A stretch of 13,651 nucleotides of DNA. Origin: Sphingobacteriaceae bacterium (GTDB lineage: Bacteria; Bacteroidota; Bacteroidia; Sphingobacteriales; Sphingobacteriaceae). Within the stretch, counting starts at the first letter, position 1. Each line of letters starts with the position of its first letter. The notes under the pieces were generated by a model, which saw only the letters and a list, made by a program, of their open reading frames with translations, did not search any database and was not told where the DNA came from. The position numbers and the translations under genes are program-made. Positions 1 to 9,590 of the stretch are shown here, in pieces. The DNA is taken from NCBI GenBank assembly GCA_947460275.1, contig CANHHZ010000032.1:1-13651 (forward strand), written 5' to 3'.

Positions 1-1306
1 ATGGCGAAGTAGAGTTGGTTTGATAATTTTGTGTGCCAATAGTATTGGTGGTTAAAACATTTCTATTGTAATGGCTTAGGCTATTGGCCGTATTATCGCT
101 GTAAGAAACCGAAGGCTGAATTCTGATAGATGTAGTAGAATCTATTTTGGTATCAATTGTAAAATTTAATCTATGGTTTAAACGTTCTGTTGTACTATTT
201 AAATCGCTATTGTTTGTAGTAGTTACATTGCCCAATAAATTTTGCGTAAAGCTATTATTGGTATTAAACAAAGATGTTTTGTTGAAGAAATAACTTCCAT
301 TAACCGTAGTTTGATTTTTATAAACGTCGGCAAAATTTACCCCAGCCGCGTTCGTTGTGGTAATACCTTGTTGAGCACCACCGCCGCCGCCGCCAAACGT
401 CATTGTACGACCACCGCCGCCACCGCCACCGCCGCCGCCAACACCGCCACCAAAGTTTTGTTTGTTGATATTGTTAAATTGACCAATTAAGGAAATTTGC
501 TGATCATTATTAAATTTGTTAACGTTCAGATTTACATCATATCGGTCATCGGTTCCATAACCCAAAGTAGAGTTTCCAAAATAACCTTTTTTCTTATCCT
601 TTTTAGTGGTAATATTTATAATTTTTTCTCGATTTCCGTCATCTACACCAGAAAATTTAGCTTGATCAGACATGTCGTCGATGATTTGAATTTTATCAAC
701 CATATCGGCAGGTAAATTTCTTGTGGCCAATAAAGGGTCTGTACCCATAAAGTCTTTACCATCAACCCTTACGCGTTTAATGGCTTCGCCTTGGGTAGTT
801 ATAGAACCATCTTTAGCAACATCTACACCTGGTAATTTTTTTAAAAGATCTTCAACAACAGCGTTTTCTTTTACTTTGATGGTTGAAGCATTAAACTCTA
901 AAGTATCCTTTTTTACCACTACTGGTGGAATTTCGCCTTTAATTTCTACTCCACTTAAGGTAATGCCCCCATCTTCCATTATTAAGCTGCCAAAATTGAT
1001 GGATGGTTTTGCTGTTGTAAGTTCAAAATCTTTATTTATTGATTTATAACCTATATATACAACGTATAACTTGTATTTTCCAGGAGCTAGTCCACTAAAA
1101 GTAAAAGTGCCACTTGCAGAAGTTGTTGCGGTACCAACAGTTGTTGAATCGCTTAATCGTTTTACTGCAATGGAAGCATAATCTACGGCAGATTTGTCTT
1201 TGCCACTAATTACTTTACCTGTAACCGTGCCATTCGTTTGCGCACTTGCAAAGTAACTTATCAATAAAAAGCTAAGAACTAGGGTTCTTCGTATCAATGT
1301 ATTCAT
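1..1306 (-). CDS. Outer-membrane beta-barrel / TonB-receptor-like protein, C-terminus cut by window edge
   Basis: The open frame runs from ATG at 1306 to the window edge and gives 435 residues with no stop. Residues 1-23 form a signal peptide (RR, a hydrophobic run, then FASAQ). About residues 25-105 look like a carboxypeptidase-regulatory-like beta-sandwich (TGKVISG, FSGLAPGKYKLYVVYIGYKS). About 110-230 resemble the plug of TonB-dependent receptors (VEDLLKKLPGVDV, IKRVRVDGKDFMGTDP, ADMVDKIQIIDDMSDQ). After that comes Asn/Thr-rich sequence typical of barrel strands and loops, interrupted by polyglycine at 286-310. Family members with this order (OMP_b-brl_3 type) are usually about 900 residues, so roughly half is missing. 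It probably sits in the outer membrane; the substrate cannot be told from sequence, and no SusD-like partner is visible on the upstream side. It is separated from the VanZ-like gene by 265 bp and is probably transcribed independently. Confidence 0.85.
   Translation of the reverse strand, partial: MNTLIRRTLVLSFLLISYFASAQTNGTVTGKVISGKDKSAVDYASIAVKRLSDSTTVGTATTSASGTFTFSGLAPGKYKLYVVYIGYKSINKDFELTTAKPSINFGSLIMEDGGITLSGVEIKGEIPPVVVKKDTLEFNASTIKVKENAVVEDLLKKLPGVDVAKDGSITTQGEAIKRVRVDGKDFMGTDPLLATRNLPADMVDKIQIIDDMSDQAKFSGVDDGNREKIINITTKKDKKKGYFGNSTLGYGTDDRYDVNLNVNKFNNDQQISLIGQFNNINKQNFGGGVGGGGGGGGGGRTMTFGGGGGGAQQGITTTNAAGVNFADVYKNQTTVNGSYFFNKTSLFNTNNSFTQNLLGNVTTTNNSDLNSTTERLNHRLNFTIDTKIDSTTSIRIQPSVSYSDNTANSLSHYNRNVLTTNTIGTQNYQTNSTSP
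377..451 (-). repeat. Polyglycine-coding GGC/GGT tract inside the barrel protein
   Basis: On the coding strand this reads Gly3-Val-Gly10, then RTMTF, then Gly6 (residues 286-310). The codons are a mix of GGC and GGT, so this is an impure triplet repeat rather than a perfect microsatellite, which suggests the glycines are kept at protein level. It is a sharp GC-rich island in AT-rich DNA. It lies just after the plug-like part and probably forms a flexible loop. Such glycine runs recur in this protein class in Sphingobacteriaceae (general knowledge, not checked here). Confidence 0.85.
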
Positions 1307-1571
1307 TCTTTATTTATTATTTAATTTTGTAAAGTTACCATATCAGACTTGCCTAAACAGCAAAAGTTAATTAAAACAGGAGTAACATTTTAAATACACC
1401 TAACTTTACCGTTACAAAATGTAAAAGAGCTACCCTTTAAATTAAAGAATTAAGACTGGTAAAACCGATAAAATTTAAGATTTAAAATAGCTTTTTGGCA
1501 TTTTTGGGCAACGACATGATTTTGGGATTGAGCAGGCGTTAAAAATTATCAAAAGCAATAAAAAAAGAAGG
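1307..1571. other. Intergenic region upstream of the barrel-protein gene
   Basis: This 265-bp AT-rich stretch has no credible gene. For the minus-strand barrel gene, the best -7 candidate is TAACTTTA at 1337-1330, one mismatch from TANNTTTG. A TTTTG lies upstream with a 23-nt spacer, which is looser than the usual 19, so the promoter call is weak. Just after the VanZ-like stop there is an A-run/T-run pairing (about 1555-1584, spanning the stop codon), too AT-only to call a terminator with confidence. Confidence 0.4.
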
Positions 1572-1976
1572 CTATTTTTTTTGCTCATTATAGTTAGACA
1601 AGTGTAAAACTATATAACTAAAAACTCCCATTAAGGTGCCAATCATATCACAAGCAAAATCCCACCATTCGGCAGAGCGATAGGTAAACACTTTCCATTG
1701 CAGTAACTCTATTGCGGCGCCAAAGAAAGCCGAAATAAAGATAATTTTAAAAATGGTAAGCAGGCGAAAGCTGTAATTGTGCTGATATTTAATTTTTCCG
1801 TAAAAGAGGAGCACGGTAAGAACATAAAAAAAACCTAAATGTACAAGTTTGTCAAAACCTGTAAAAAAAAAGCCAGCTGTATGTTCATTTGCTGGCATTT
1901 TAATGTTACAAAGCACTAAGACAACAAGAGCCCAAAAAATTGCCCAAAGCTGCTGTCTTAGTGCCTTAAAAATCAT
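1572..1976 (-). CDS. VanZ-like family integral membrane protein
   Basis: The 134-residue protein has about four membrane segments (roughly residues 8-25, 43-60, 70-92 and 105-126). It carries the VanZ signature: D42-K-L-V-H46 at the start of the second segment, then E90, Q93, R100, D106 and D110 in the pattern E-x2-Q ... R ... D-x3-D-x2-G. VanZ of enterococci gives low-level teicoplanin resistance, but most members of this family are of unknown function, and nothing here points to glycopeptide resistance. The ATG lies 2 bp after the gcvH stop (TAA-AA-ATG), so it is almost certainly co-transcribed and translationally coupled with gcvH. It ends in TAG at 1572. The length is normal for single-domain members. 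Confidence 0.85.
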   Translation of the reverse strand: MIFKALRQQLWAIFWALVVLVLCNIKMPANEHTAGFFFTGFDKLVHLGFFYVLTVLLFYGKIKYQHNYSFRLLTIFKIIFISAFFGAAIELLQWKVFTYRSAEWWDFACDMIGTLMGVFSYIVLHLSNYNEQKK

Positions 1977-1978
1977 TT

Positions 1979-2359
1979 TTAAGCCCCTACTAATGCTTTG
2001 TAATCTTCTGCCGATAATAAGCCGTCGATTTCAGCCGCATCAGAAACAGCAACTTTAACCATCCATCCTTTACCATAAGGATCTGTATTTACCAATTCAG
2101 GATTGTCGTTTAACTCATTATTTACCTCTAATACAGTCGAAGTAATTGGCATAAACAAATCAGAAACAGTTTTTACAGCCTCTACAGTGCCAAATTCTTT
2201 TTCTTTAGCTACTTCTTCACCAAGGGTATTTATGTCGATGTATACTATATCTCCAAGCTCACGTTGAGCAAAATCTGTAATACCAATATAGGCTTCATTA
2301 CCTTCTACTTTAACCCATTCGTGATCTTTGGTGTACTTAAGTTCTTGAGGAAAATTCAT
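1979..2359 (-). CDS. gcvH: Glycine cleavage system H protein
   Basis: GcvH is the small lipoylated carrier of the glycine cleavage complex. Its lipoyl arm shuttles the aminomethyl group from the P protein (glycine decarboxylase) to the T protein and is reoxidised by the L protein. The 126 residues match the usual length. The N-terminus shows YTKDHEWVKVEG, and the lipoyl site is in the motif GTVEAVKTVSDL, with K63 as the modified lysine. IGITDFAQRELGDIVYID and the C-terminal DPYGKGWMVKV stretch are also typical. ATG at 2359 fits the family start. It has its own promoter just upstream (2394-2423) and heads a two-gene unit with the VanZ-like protein. gcvT and gcvP are not in the window. Confidence 0.97.
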   Translation of the reverse strand: MNFPQELKYTKDHEWVKVEGNEAYIGITDFAQRELGDIVYIDINTLGEEVAKEKEFGTVEAVKTVSDLFMPITSTVLEVNNELNDNPELVNTDPYGKGWMVKVAVSDAAEIDGLLSAEDYKALVGA

Positions 2360-2393
2360 ATTTTTATATAATTGCTTTATTTTTTTACCTGCA

Positions 2394-2423
2394 CAAAGAT
2401 AATTATTTACTCGTGTATAACAA
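2394..2423 (-). promoter_or_regulatory. Bacteroidota-type sigma-ABfr promoter for gcvH-vanZ
   Basis: On the minus strand, TTG (2423-2421) is followed by a 19-nt spacer and TATCTTTG (2401-2394). This is a full match to the Bacteroidota consensus TTG-N19-TANNTTTG. It begins three bases after the sprA stop codon, and the expected start near 2387 would give a leader of about 28 nt before the gcvH ATG. It indicates that gcvH-vanZ can be expressed separately from sprA. Confidence 0.75.
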
Positions 2424-2426
2424 TTA

Positions 2427-5400
2427 CTAATTCAGCGTCATTCGTAAACTAAATCCGAAATTGCTAAATGAGGTGTTAAATGATTGGGAAGTGTAAGGTT
2501 TGTTTAAATTAGAGTCGTAAAATACTTTTAAATTAAACCTTTGGTTAAGCATATAATCTACGCTTGGTCTTAGGGTAATGTTTTTGGCCCCCGACGAAAC
2601 TTCTGCCTCTTCGATATCTGCCCTATAAATCACCGTTTTGTTGTCACGAATAGCTATATCTAATTTAAAATCCATATTATTTTCCATTCTGAGCTGACTA
2701 AACAAGCCAAACGGGAACCTAAATTTATTGGTACGAAATCCAAGTCCAAAAACGATATTATTTTCAGAAACTTGAGCCAATTGGCTATTTGCCAAACTCA
2801 AAGCCATCATTCGGCTCTTGTTGATTTCAAGATTTGCATTTAAATTATTTTTAAATCGGGCGTTAATCCCAATTAGAGGGGCAAACTGTTCAGCAATATT
2901 TACCTGCGAGAATTGATATTGAGGTAAAAAATTAGACTGAACGTCTCTGCTGCTTACAAAACCATCCGTTTCTTGGTACTTTAACAAACTGTTAAATCCA
3001 TTTACGCTGTAGGTAGATCGGTAACCATGTTCGATACGGAAATCTGAAAATCTATCGGCAAAGAATGGAATTTTTGTGAGCCCATTATAGGTCAATCGCC
3101 AATTTGGCAAAGGTATTTTTGGCAAACTATTTAAACTTGATGTTTGGGCATTTTTGCCTGTGTAAGCGGCAATAAAAGCAGCAACAATTACATCTTGCGA
3201 ACTTTTTCCGTATCCATCTGCAAAACCACCTGCTTGTCCTAGCGAATTTGAGTTTTGCGTACCTAAACGACCAGAAATAACCTGTCTATTAGCCATAAAG
3301 GCATTAAACAGTTTAGAGACTGTACTTCCATTTTTGTCCTTAAAGGCGGTACCTAAGGTGAGTATAGACACGCTGTAATCGCCAGTTGAAATTGGACTAA
3401 GATTAACGAAATTAGCCAAATGACTGTCGTATTTAAAATTGGTGGTATAATTTAAGGTCCGGTTTCTAAACGCAGTTAATGTAATAGTTAAGCCGTTTAA
3501 AGGCTCCATTAAACTAGTAAGCTGAAAATCCTCTCTTAGCGTATTCACATAAAGTTGATTTTGAAATTCGTCTTTGGTAAGCCAACCTCCGTCTAATGCT
3601 AAGGTTCTAATATCTCTCTGGCTACCAAAAACAAATCCTAAACCTGGAGCGCCCGTTACTTCGTCAATACCAAAATATTTTGTTTTAGGTAAGTAACCTG
3701 GCAAAAATGTACCCCTAGTTTGCGTAAATGCTACATTTACATTTTTTACCGAGGTGATAAATCGAATGAAATAATCATGCACTTTAGTTGCCGAATCTGG
3801 TTTAGCCAGGCTTCGTCTAACAAATCCAAATTTATTATATAAAGTAGCTAATTTCAGCATAGGATTTACCTGTATAGTGCTTGCGTTTTGAATTGTATTA
3901 CCCAAATTTACTTTAGGATCTTTTAGGGTTGATAATGGTTCGGTTTGCCAATTAAAATTTGTACCGTATGTGGCGGCAGCAGATATCCAATCTAAACCCG
4001 GTATTTTGTTTATCGGCAAATTATACCTCACATTTAAGCTATGGTTGTAATCTGTTGTGCGGCCTAATCGTTTTAAATTTTGCCAAAGTGTATCTCGTTT
4101 CAAACCCTCTATCCTACCCTCTGGTTCATCTATGATGGAATAATTGGTTGCATCAAAGTCCAAACTGAGCGAGTTGGTCAAATTCCATGCGATGCCATAA
4201 ATTCTAGAAACCAAAAAGTTTTTATTGTAGGTGGTATTTATAGGAATAGCATTGTTTGGGTCGTTGTTACGCAAAGTATTTTCCGCATACATACGGTTCA
4301 TATCCATTCGGAAATTAATGCTGCTCGGCATTAAAGTAATATTAAAATCTTTAATTAACCTTAAAACGTTTGATTTGATAAGTTTGTTAAAGGGTTGATA
4401 ATTTTTAGGAGAGCCTGAATAACTATAGCCTATTGAGGCTCTATAATTCACCTGTTCGTTATTTTCTACTGTAAAATCGCGATGTAAAAACTTAACCTGA
4501 GAATAAGAAAAATCAAAATTTTCAATATCCCAAGGCCTTATTTTCGCGTCGGTTTTTACCCTTTCTTTGTGCACATTGGTAAAGTTAAGGCTACTGGTTG
4601 TGGTATAATCTTGGGCAAATTTTAAAATAGAATCTCTTTTGGTGGTGGCAGCATTATCAAGTGCATTTTTAAGTTCTATATCAGGCGTTCTTGGATCAAA
4701 TTGCGGCGTTAGTATCCGTTTTGAATAACTTACATACATAGGAATTTTAATACCAGATTTTTTAGGCAAAAATTTTCCTAGTTCCAAATTGGATGAAACA
4801 TCAAAAAATTGATTGTCACTACGGTTTCGCTCGCTCACTTTTTTATCCAAAGAACCAAAGCCAATTGTTGATTTGCTTCCTGAAAGGTTCAAATCACCCA
4901 AATCTGCGAGTTTGGCATTTATCCTGGCTGTTGCCGCCCAACCTCCACGCTCGTCAAACTCGGTCAATCTGAGCTCGTTAAACCAAACGTAGGCGCTTTT
5001 TTCTAGGCCTTCTTCTCCCGTTGGCGATGCCGCGTTACGCAAAGGATTTTTTACACCCAACATATATACCCTTACCTTACTCAGATCGGGCTGTCCTTTA
5101 ACAATAACGGTATTTGCACCATCTACATAAGTAAATGGAAGATTAATTGGCCAAGGCGCCCCTAGGCTTGTTAAGGCCTTATTACGCGCTACTTTTGCCT
5201 TTTGAAACAACTCCAAATTGATGTCCATTTTATTTTGATCAGGCCATATCGCATAAGGATCGCTGGTGCCTGGTTGCGTAACTTTTAAAGGCAAATTGTA
5301 CTCGTAATAATTGTCTTGGTTATCGGTACCCACACGTAAAAATGCACTTATATCATTGTCTTTTAAGCTCAATCCATTTAAGGCCTCAGCGTGCACATAC

Positions 5401-8400
5401 ATTTCTAATCGCTTGTAAGACCTAAAATCGCTTATTGCTGTTCTAAAAACAGCCCTTCCGTAACCATCCCTTAAATTTTTTACCGTAAGTGATAAAGATT
5501 GTTCATTTTGACGGGTATCTGTACTAAAATTATTGAAATCTATTTCACGTAGTATACCGGGCGGCAATACATAAGGAATAGGACTTCTTTTTCCATTTTC
5601 TTCAATATTGATTGTAGCGACTTCTATCGTAGAATTATCTGGACCTGCAGGTACTAAAGAAGGATCTGCGATAACGTTTATTGCTTCATTTTTAGCATTA
5701 TACTGTCGCCATTCGCCTCTTACCAATTGTAATTTTGCAAAACGTAAGATGGTGGTATCCGCAAAATTGGTCATAAACATTCTTACAAATCTTATCGATT
5801 TAAAATCTTGAATACTTCCTACTTTTTGTTGGTATTGCGCCAATGGAATTCTAATTTGATACCAAGTGGCGTTTTGGGTTTGGCCATTGGCCAATTTTAC
5901 CTGAGCAATCACTTTGTCGGTTACAAAGTTTTGCCCCACTAACAAATCACTAGGTCTCATAGAAACTTTATATTGGAAATATTCGTCAGATTGGGTCATG
6001 TTGTTATCTCTGTTCACATCCTCGCCATCTGGTAGCGATGTAGATGCAGAGTTTTCTAGCCCTAACTCGTCGATAGATTGCTGCGAAGTTTTAGAGTTAC
6101 CTTCTGTTCCGTTATAATTTTGATACCGCTTTAAAATGCCTGCATTGGTATTGTCTAAATTTTTTCCTCTATAATAAATGTAGTCATCAGAGGATGGATC
6201 ATTTTCAAAGCCCGAAGCAGCATCCGGATTAAGTTGTGCTTTAACTTGGCTAATGAGGTTGGCAAATTTTACCTTTTCATCAGCACTTGATAAACCATCT
6301 AAACCAACATCTTGTGCTTTTCTTGAATCTGGATTATTGTCAAAAGCTTGTATAACTGGTTGTAACTTGGTAACCTTACCCCAATTTGTTTCGTCAAATT
6401 TAGACTGATCACCATTGGCAGGCAAGCTATTTTCCAAAGATTTTCGCCCATCTTTTAAAATATCTTCCGAAATGTTACCTATGTTGAGGTATAAATCTCC
6501 GCCCTGCGAACCAGACTTGTAGATATAAGGGTCTAATACCCACATCTCTATATAATCAATGTTATTTGCTTCAAAATCGTTAATATCTACACGGCGCATT
6601 ATTCCTCCCCAACGCGTTTTTGGATTATTTAGCAGTCCATTGTTATTAAAACCTGAAGTGTTGTAATTATAAGGACCGCGTAAAGTTGGATAATAAGCCA
6701 AATCTAACGTTGGTAGGTTTAAAGGTTGTCCAACACTAATTTCTTTAAAAGGAAAAACTTCTTTTTCTAAAATTTGACGAACATAATGGTTAGATAATTC
6801 TATTTTATTGTTGACCAAAGAGGAAGGAAGTGTTGTAGAATTTGTGGTATAAAAAATAGGGTCAATATTATAAAACGCCAATTTTGCTCTGTTATAACCA
6901 TAAGATAAATTATCTACTAATCGCGATTCGGGAAACATTTGAGGCGTTCCAGAAATTTGCCAAGGAATAGCACTTTTTAAATCGACAATTGATCTTGCAG
7001 CCTCAAAATCATCCAAATAGCTAGACCCACCTGTTCCGCCTCCTGAGTTAATTGCTTTTGGATGCCCCGGAATTAGTTTAGCATACTCGCCTGCAAAAGC
7101 AATGTTAGATGGAGCTTTGGTAGATATGAAAGGTAATTTATCAATCAGTTTAGTTAAAAAACGCGATGAAGAACTGTAGTTGGCATCTAAACCAAAAATG
7201 GTATTTGAAATGGGTTCTTCGAGGTAATTTACTTTTTGGGTAAACGGCTTTTCGGTAAGGTTCATCAATGTACCCCCAAAAGTAAATTTATTGTTTACCC
7301 TATAGTCTAAACGTGTACCAAACATTGAGCGTTGCTGTAAGCCAAAAAGTTCAGTATTTTCAGTATTAATTCTTATGGGCTGTCCACCCATTAATAAGGC
7401 TTGATTGATAATTTTAACCCTTCCTCCTTGGTAATCTACGGTAAAATCTGCACCCTCTTGCAGGGGAATTGTTCCTGCAAAAACTTTTACAGAACCTGGA
7501 GTTACGTTAATAGAATTAAGGAAAAATTCAGAAGTAATTTCTGATTGGTAAGAACCTTTGATGTTGTATAAATTCTTATTCGCAAAAAGTTGCTGCGCAA
7601 CAACCTTGGTCGAATCGTACAATTGGGGATAGCTATATTTATCGGCCAAAGCCTGTTCTGCAGGTAAATTAAATTTATTGGCTAAATCTTTACCAAAAGG
7701 CTCTATCAAAGGGAAAATTATTCTCCCGTATTGCGGATCTATGGTAACATATCCACTTGAGGTGTTATTTACAGCAGTGGCTAAATTTGAAGAACTACCT
7801 TGTGTGGCAGACTGTGCTGGCTGCGATTGTTGAGTTTGACTCAATTGAAATGGGTTTTTTTCTGTTTCAAAATCAAAAACCCCATCGGGCTTACGTTCTT
7901 TTTGTTGGTTGAGTTGATCTAAATTGGTTAAAGCAATGTATTGTTTGAGAGCTGTCTTTGTACCTTCTCTCATCAAAGGCATTTCTACACCCGTTTTATC
8001 ATCTGTCCTAAAAATATCTAGTCTAAAATTTTGCTGACTAATTTGATAGCCCCCAATATTGTAAATGTTTTTCATCATCAAATCCCAGGTTGGCAAATTG
8101 GTTTTGATGGTTTCGTTTTTTAATAATTTGGCAAATAACATTTTGGGTGTGCTTGCATCAAAAGCTACATCTGTAGAAAACTCACCTACTTGGTATTCTA
8201 TACCATTGTAAGTATATCGATAAGAAACTGCCAAAATTTCGTCGGCATTTAAAGCATTATTTAGAGAAATATATCCCAATTGTGGTTGCAAAACATATTC
8301 TTTTTCATTTAGTTTTCGAGCATAATTTAACTTTGCGAAGTTATCGGTACCACCACTGGCCTGAAAGAAAAAATTAGCGTCATTGCTATTAGAAAGTCTA

Positions 8401-9590
8401 GCTCCAGGTGGCAATAACGATAATAGATTATTTGAGTTTTGCGGAAAAGTAGGATTATTAAAACCAGAAGGCAGAGCCGAAGTTCCACCGGTAAGTTGTG
8501 CCGTATTATAAGGCTTGTTCTCCCCTAAATCTAAAAAACCCAATACATCTCTAGACTCTTGGGTATTGTTGGTTTTATTGGTAATCCAAACTTCAACTTT
8601 TGTAATCAAAATACCAGACAATATAGTAGGAGGATTGGATAAAGCGGTATTGTATTGATTTCTAAAATACTGCGCTAAGAAAAAGTGTTTGTTGGCTTCG
8701 TAATCGCTGGCACTTAGTCTATACTCGTTTTGCTGTGCGCCATTGTTGATTTGTATTTCTTTAGATTGTGATTTTTGTTGCGAAAAAACAGCCGAAACAT
8801 CCAACTTACCAAATTGAAGTTGTGTTTTTAGTCCGAACAAAGCCTGTGTTCCGTTTATTAGCGTACTGTTTAATGGTAAACTTACATTTCCAGCTTCAAT
8901 TTTTTTAATGATATCATCTTTTCCGCCAGTGTGATCGAATTTCATTTGATTTTCAAAATCAAACTGGGCTTCGGTACTGTAATTCATCTTCAGCTTCACG
9001 TTTGTACCAATGCTCCCAACTACATCCATTTGAATTCGTTGATTGAAATCGAAATTGGTTTGTTTACGTTGCCTTTCGTTAAATAGAGGATTTTCGTTTT
9101 TATTGATACGTCCTAAAAAAGTAAGTTCTGCATCTCCACGAGGCTGTATATCAATGGTGTTGCCACCAAATATTTTTTCGAAAATTCGATTATTAACCTT
9201 TACTGTTGGGATAAGGCCTGTTTTTCGCACCTCATTTACTTCAGCATTGGAAAGCAACCTCCAATTTTCTCTTTTAATTTCACTATTTACCAACCTTAAA
9301 TATTGCGATATGGTTAAATATTGAGGAGGAGAATACAGGCGATCGCCTATACGTTCGGTAATAATATAGCGTCTATTTTGCGCATCATAAGTTACTTCAC
9401 GCTTAATGTTATCGGGCAATTTTAAAAACGGATTTGTAAAGGTACGCAAACCCAAAAATTGTCTTTCGGATAAATTGAATGTATTTTTTACAGAATCAGT
9501 TTCGGATTTTGAAGACGTAACTTGAGCAAGGGCATAACTGCCAAACAAAATAAAAAAAGAAAAAACAAGGAGCGTAATTTTGTTTTTCAA
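2427..9590 (-). CDS. sprA: SprA/Sov, outer-membrane translocon of the type IX secretion system
   Basis: SprA (Sov in Porphyromonas) forms the giant single-chain outer-membrane barrel through which type IX substrates leave the periplasm, working with PorV and a plug protein. The predicted 2387 residues match the family size of about 2400. Residues 1-22 are a signal peptide (MKNK, a hydrophobic core, ALAQ). Early sequence includes LGRINKNENPLFNERQR and MDVVGSIGTNVKLKMNYS, typical of the first strands. A Gly-rich motif ending in SSYLDDFEAARS lies near residue 850-865. A Gln/Ser-rich low-complexity stretch lies near 590-620. The chain ends in an amphipathic strand, FGFSLRMTLN. The start must be TTG at 9590: an in-frame stop (that of ruvA) lies four codons upstream, and the next ATG would delete the signal peptide. 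The gap to ruvA is only 12 bp, so it is probably read from the maeB-ruvA transcript. Confidence 0.96.
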   Translation of the reverse strand: MKNKITLLVFSFFILFGSYALAQVTSSKSETDSVKNTFNLSERQFLGLRTFTNPFLKLPDNIKREVTYDAQNRRYIITERIGDRLYSPPQYLTISQYLRLVNSEIKRENWRLLSNAEVNEVRKTGLIPTVKVNNRIFEKIFGGNTIDIQPRGDAELTFLGRINKNENPLFNERQRKQTNFDFNQRIQMDVVGSIGTNVKLKMNYSTEAQFDFENQMKFDHTGGKDDIIKKIEAGNVSLPLNSTLINGTQALFGLKTQLQFGKLDVSAVFSQQKSQSKEIQINNGAQQNEYRLSASDYEANKHFFLAQYFRNQYNTALSNPPTILSGILITKVEVWITNKTNNTQESRDVLGFLDLGENKPYNTAQLTGGTSALPSGFNNPTFPQNSNNLLSLLPPGARLSNSNDANFFFQASGGTDNFAKLNYARKLNEKEYVLQPQLGYISLNNALNADEILAVSYRYTYNGIEYQVGEFSTDVAFDASTPKMLFAKLLKNETIKTNLPTWDLMMKNIYNIGGYQISQQNFRLDIFRTDDKTGVEMPLMREGTKTALKQYIALTNLDQLNQQKERKPDGVFDFETEKNPFQLSQTQQSQPAQSATQGSSSNLATAVNNTSSGYVTIDPQYGRIIFPLIEPFGKDLANKFNLPAEQALADKYSYPQLYDSTKVVAQQLFANKNLYNIKGSYQSEITSEFFLNSINVTPGSVKVFAGTIPLQEGADFTVDYQGGRVKIINQALLMGGQPIRINTENTELFGLQQRSMFGTRLDYRVNNKFTFGGTLMNLTEKPFTQKVNYLEEPISNTIFGLDANYSSSSRFLTKLIDKLPFISTKAPSNIAFAGEYAKLIPGHPKAINSGGGTGGSSYLDDFEAARSIVDLKSAIPWQISGTPQMFPESRLVDNLSYGYNRAKLAFYNIDPIFYTTNSTTLPSSLVNNKIELSNHYVRQILEKEVFPFKEISVGQPLNLPTLDLAYYPTLRGPYNYNTSGFNNNGLLNNPKTRWGGIMRRVDINDFEANNIDYIEMWVLDPYIYKSGSQGGDLYLNIGNISEDILKDGRKSLENSLPANGDQSKFDETNWGKVTKLQPVIQAFDNNPDSRKAQDVGLDGLSSADEKVKFANLISQVKAQLNPDAASGFENDPSSDDYIYYRGKNLDNTNAGILKRYQNYNGTEGNSKTSQQSIDELGLENSASTSLPDGEDVNRDNNMTQSDEYFQYKVSMRPSDLLVGQNFVTDKVIAQVKLANGQTQNATWYQIRIPLAQYQQKVGSIQDFKSIRFVRMFMTNFADTTILRFAKLQLVRGEWRQYNAKNEAINVIADPSLVPAGPDNSTIEVATINIEENGKRSPIPYVLPPGILREIDFNNFSTDTRQNEQSLSLTVKNLRDGYGRAVFRTAISDFRSYKRLEMYVHAEALNGLSLKDNDISAFLRVGTDNQDNYYEYNLPLKVTQPGTSDPYAIWPDQNKMDINLELFQKAKVARNKALTSLGAPWPINLPFTYVDGANTVIVKGQPDLSKVRVYMLGVKNPLRNAASPTGEEGLEKSAYVWFNELRLTEFDERGGWAATARINAKLADLGDLNLSGSKSTIGFGSLDKKVSERNRSDNQFFDVSSNLELGKFLPKKSGIKIPMYVSYSKRILTPQFDPRTPDIELKNALDNAATTKRDSILKFAQDYTTTSSLNFTNVHKERVKTDAKIRPWDIENFDFSYSQVKFLHRDFTVENNEQVNYRASIGYSYSGSPKNYQPFNKLIKSNVLRLIKDFNITLMPSSINFRMDMNRMYAENTLRNNDPNNAIPINTTYNKNFLVSRIYGIAWNLTNSLSLDFDATNYSIIDEPEGRIEGLKRDTLWQNLKRLGRTTDYNHSLNVRYNLPINKIPGLDWISAAATYGTNFNWQTEPLSTLKDPKVNLGNTIQNASTIQVNPMLKLATLYNKFGFVRRSLAKPDSATKVHDYFIRFITSVKNVNVAFTQTRGTFLPGYLPKTKYFGIDEVTGAPGLGFVFGSQRDIRTLALDGGWLTKDEFQNQLYVNTLREDFQLTSLMEPLNGLTITLTAFRNRTLNYTTNFKYDSHLANFVNLSPISTGDYSVSILTLGTAFKDKNGSTVSKLFNAFMANRQVISGRLGTQNSNSLGQAGGFADGYGKSSQDVIVAAFIAAYTGKNAQTSSLNSLPKIPLPNWRLTYNGLTKIPFFADRFSDFRIEHGYRSTYSVNGFNSLLKYQETDGFVSSRDVQSNFLPQYQFSQVNIAEQFAPLIGINARFKNNLNANLEINKSRMMALSLANSQLAQVSENNIVFGLGFRTNKFRFPFGLFSQLRMENNMDFKLDIAIRDNKTVIYRADIEEAEVSSGAKNITLRPSVDYMLNQRFNLKVFYDSNLNKPYTSQSFNTSFSNFGFSLRMTLN

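Noticed and set aside
242..1049. Three consecutive plus-strand frames at the left edge
   Set aside because: The minus strand encodes a continuous barrel protein with signal peptide and plug motifs. The Thr/Ala repeats in the plus frame are just the polyglycine tract read backwards.
1555..1584. Terminator after the VanZ-like gene
   Set aside because: The only pairing is A-run to T-run with four GC-containing positions at the base, and it includes the stop codon region. It is too weak to call.
1572..1976. Glycopeptide resistance gene because of VanZ similarity
   Set aside because: No vanA-type genes are nearby, the host is Gram-negative, and most VanZ-like proteins are unrelated to resistance.
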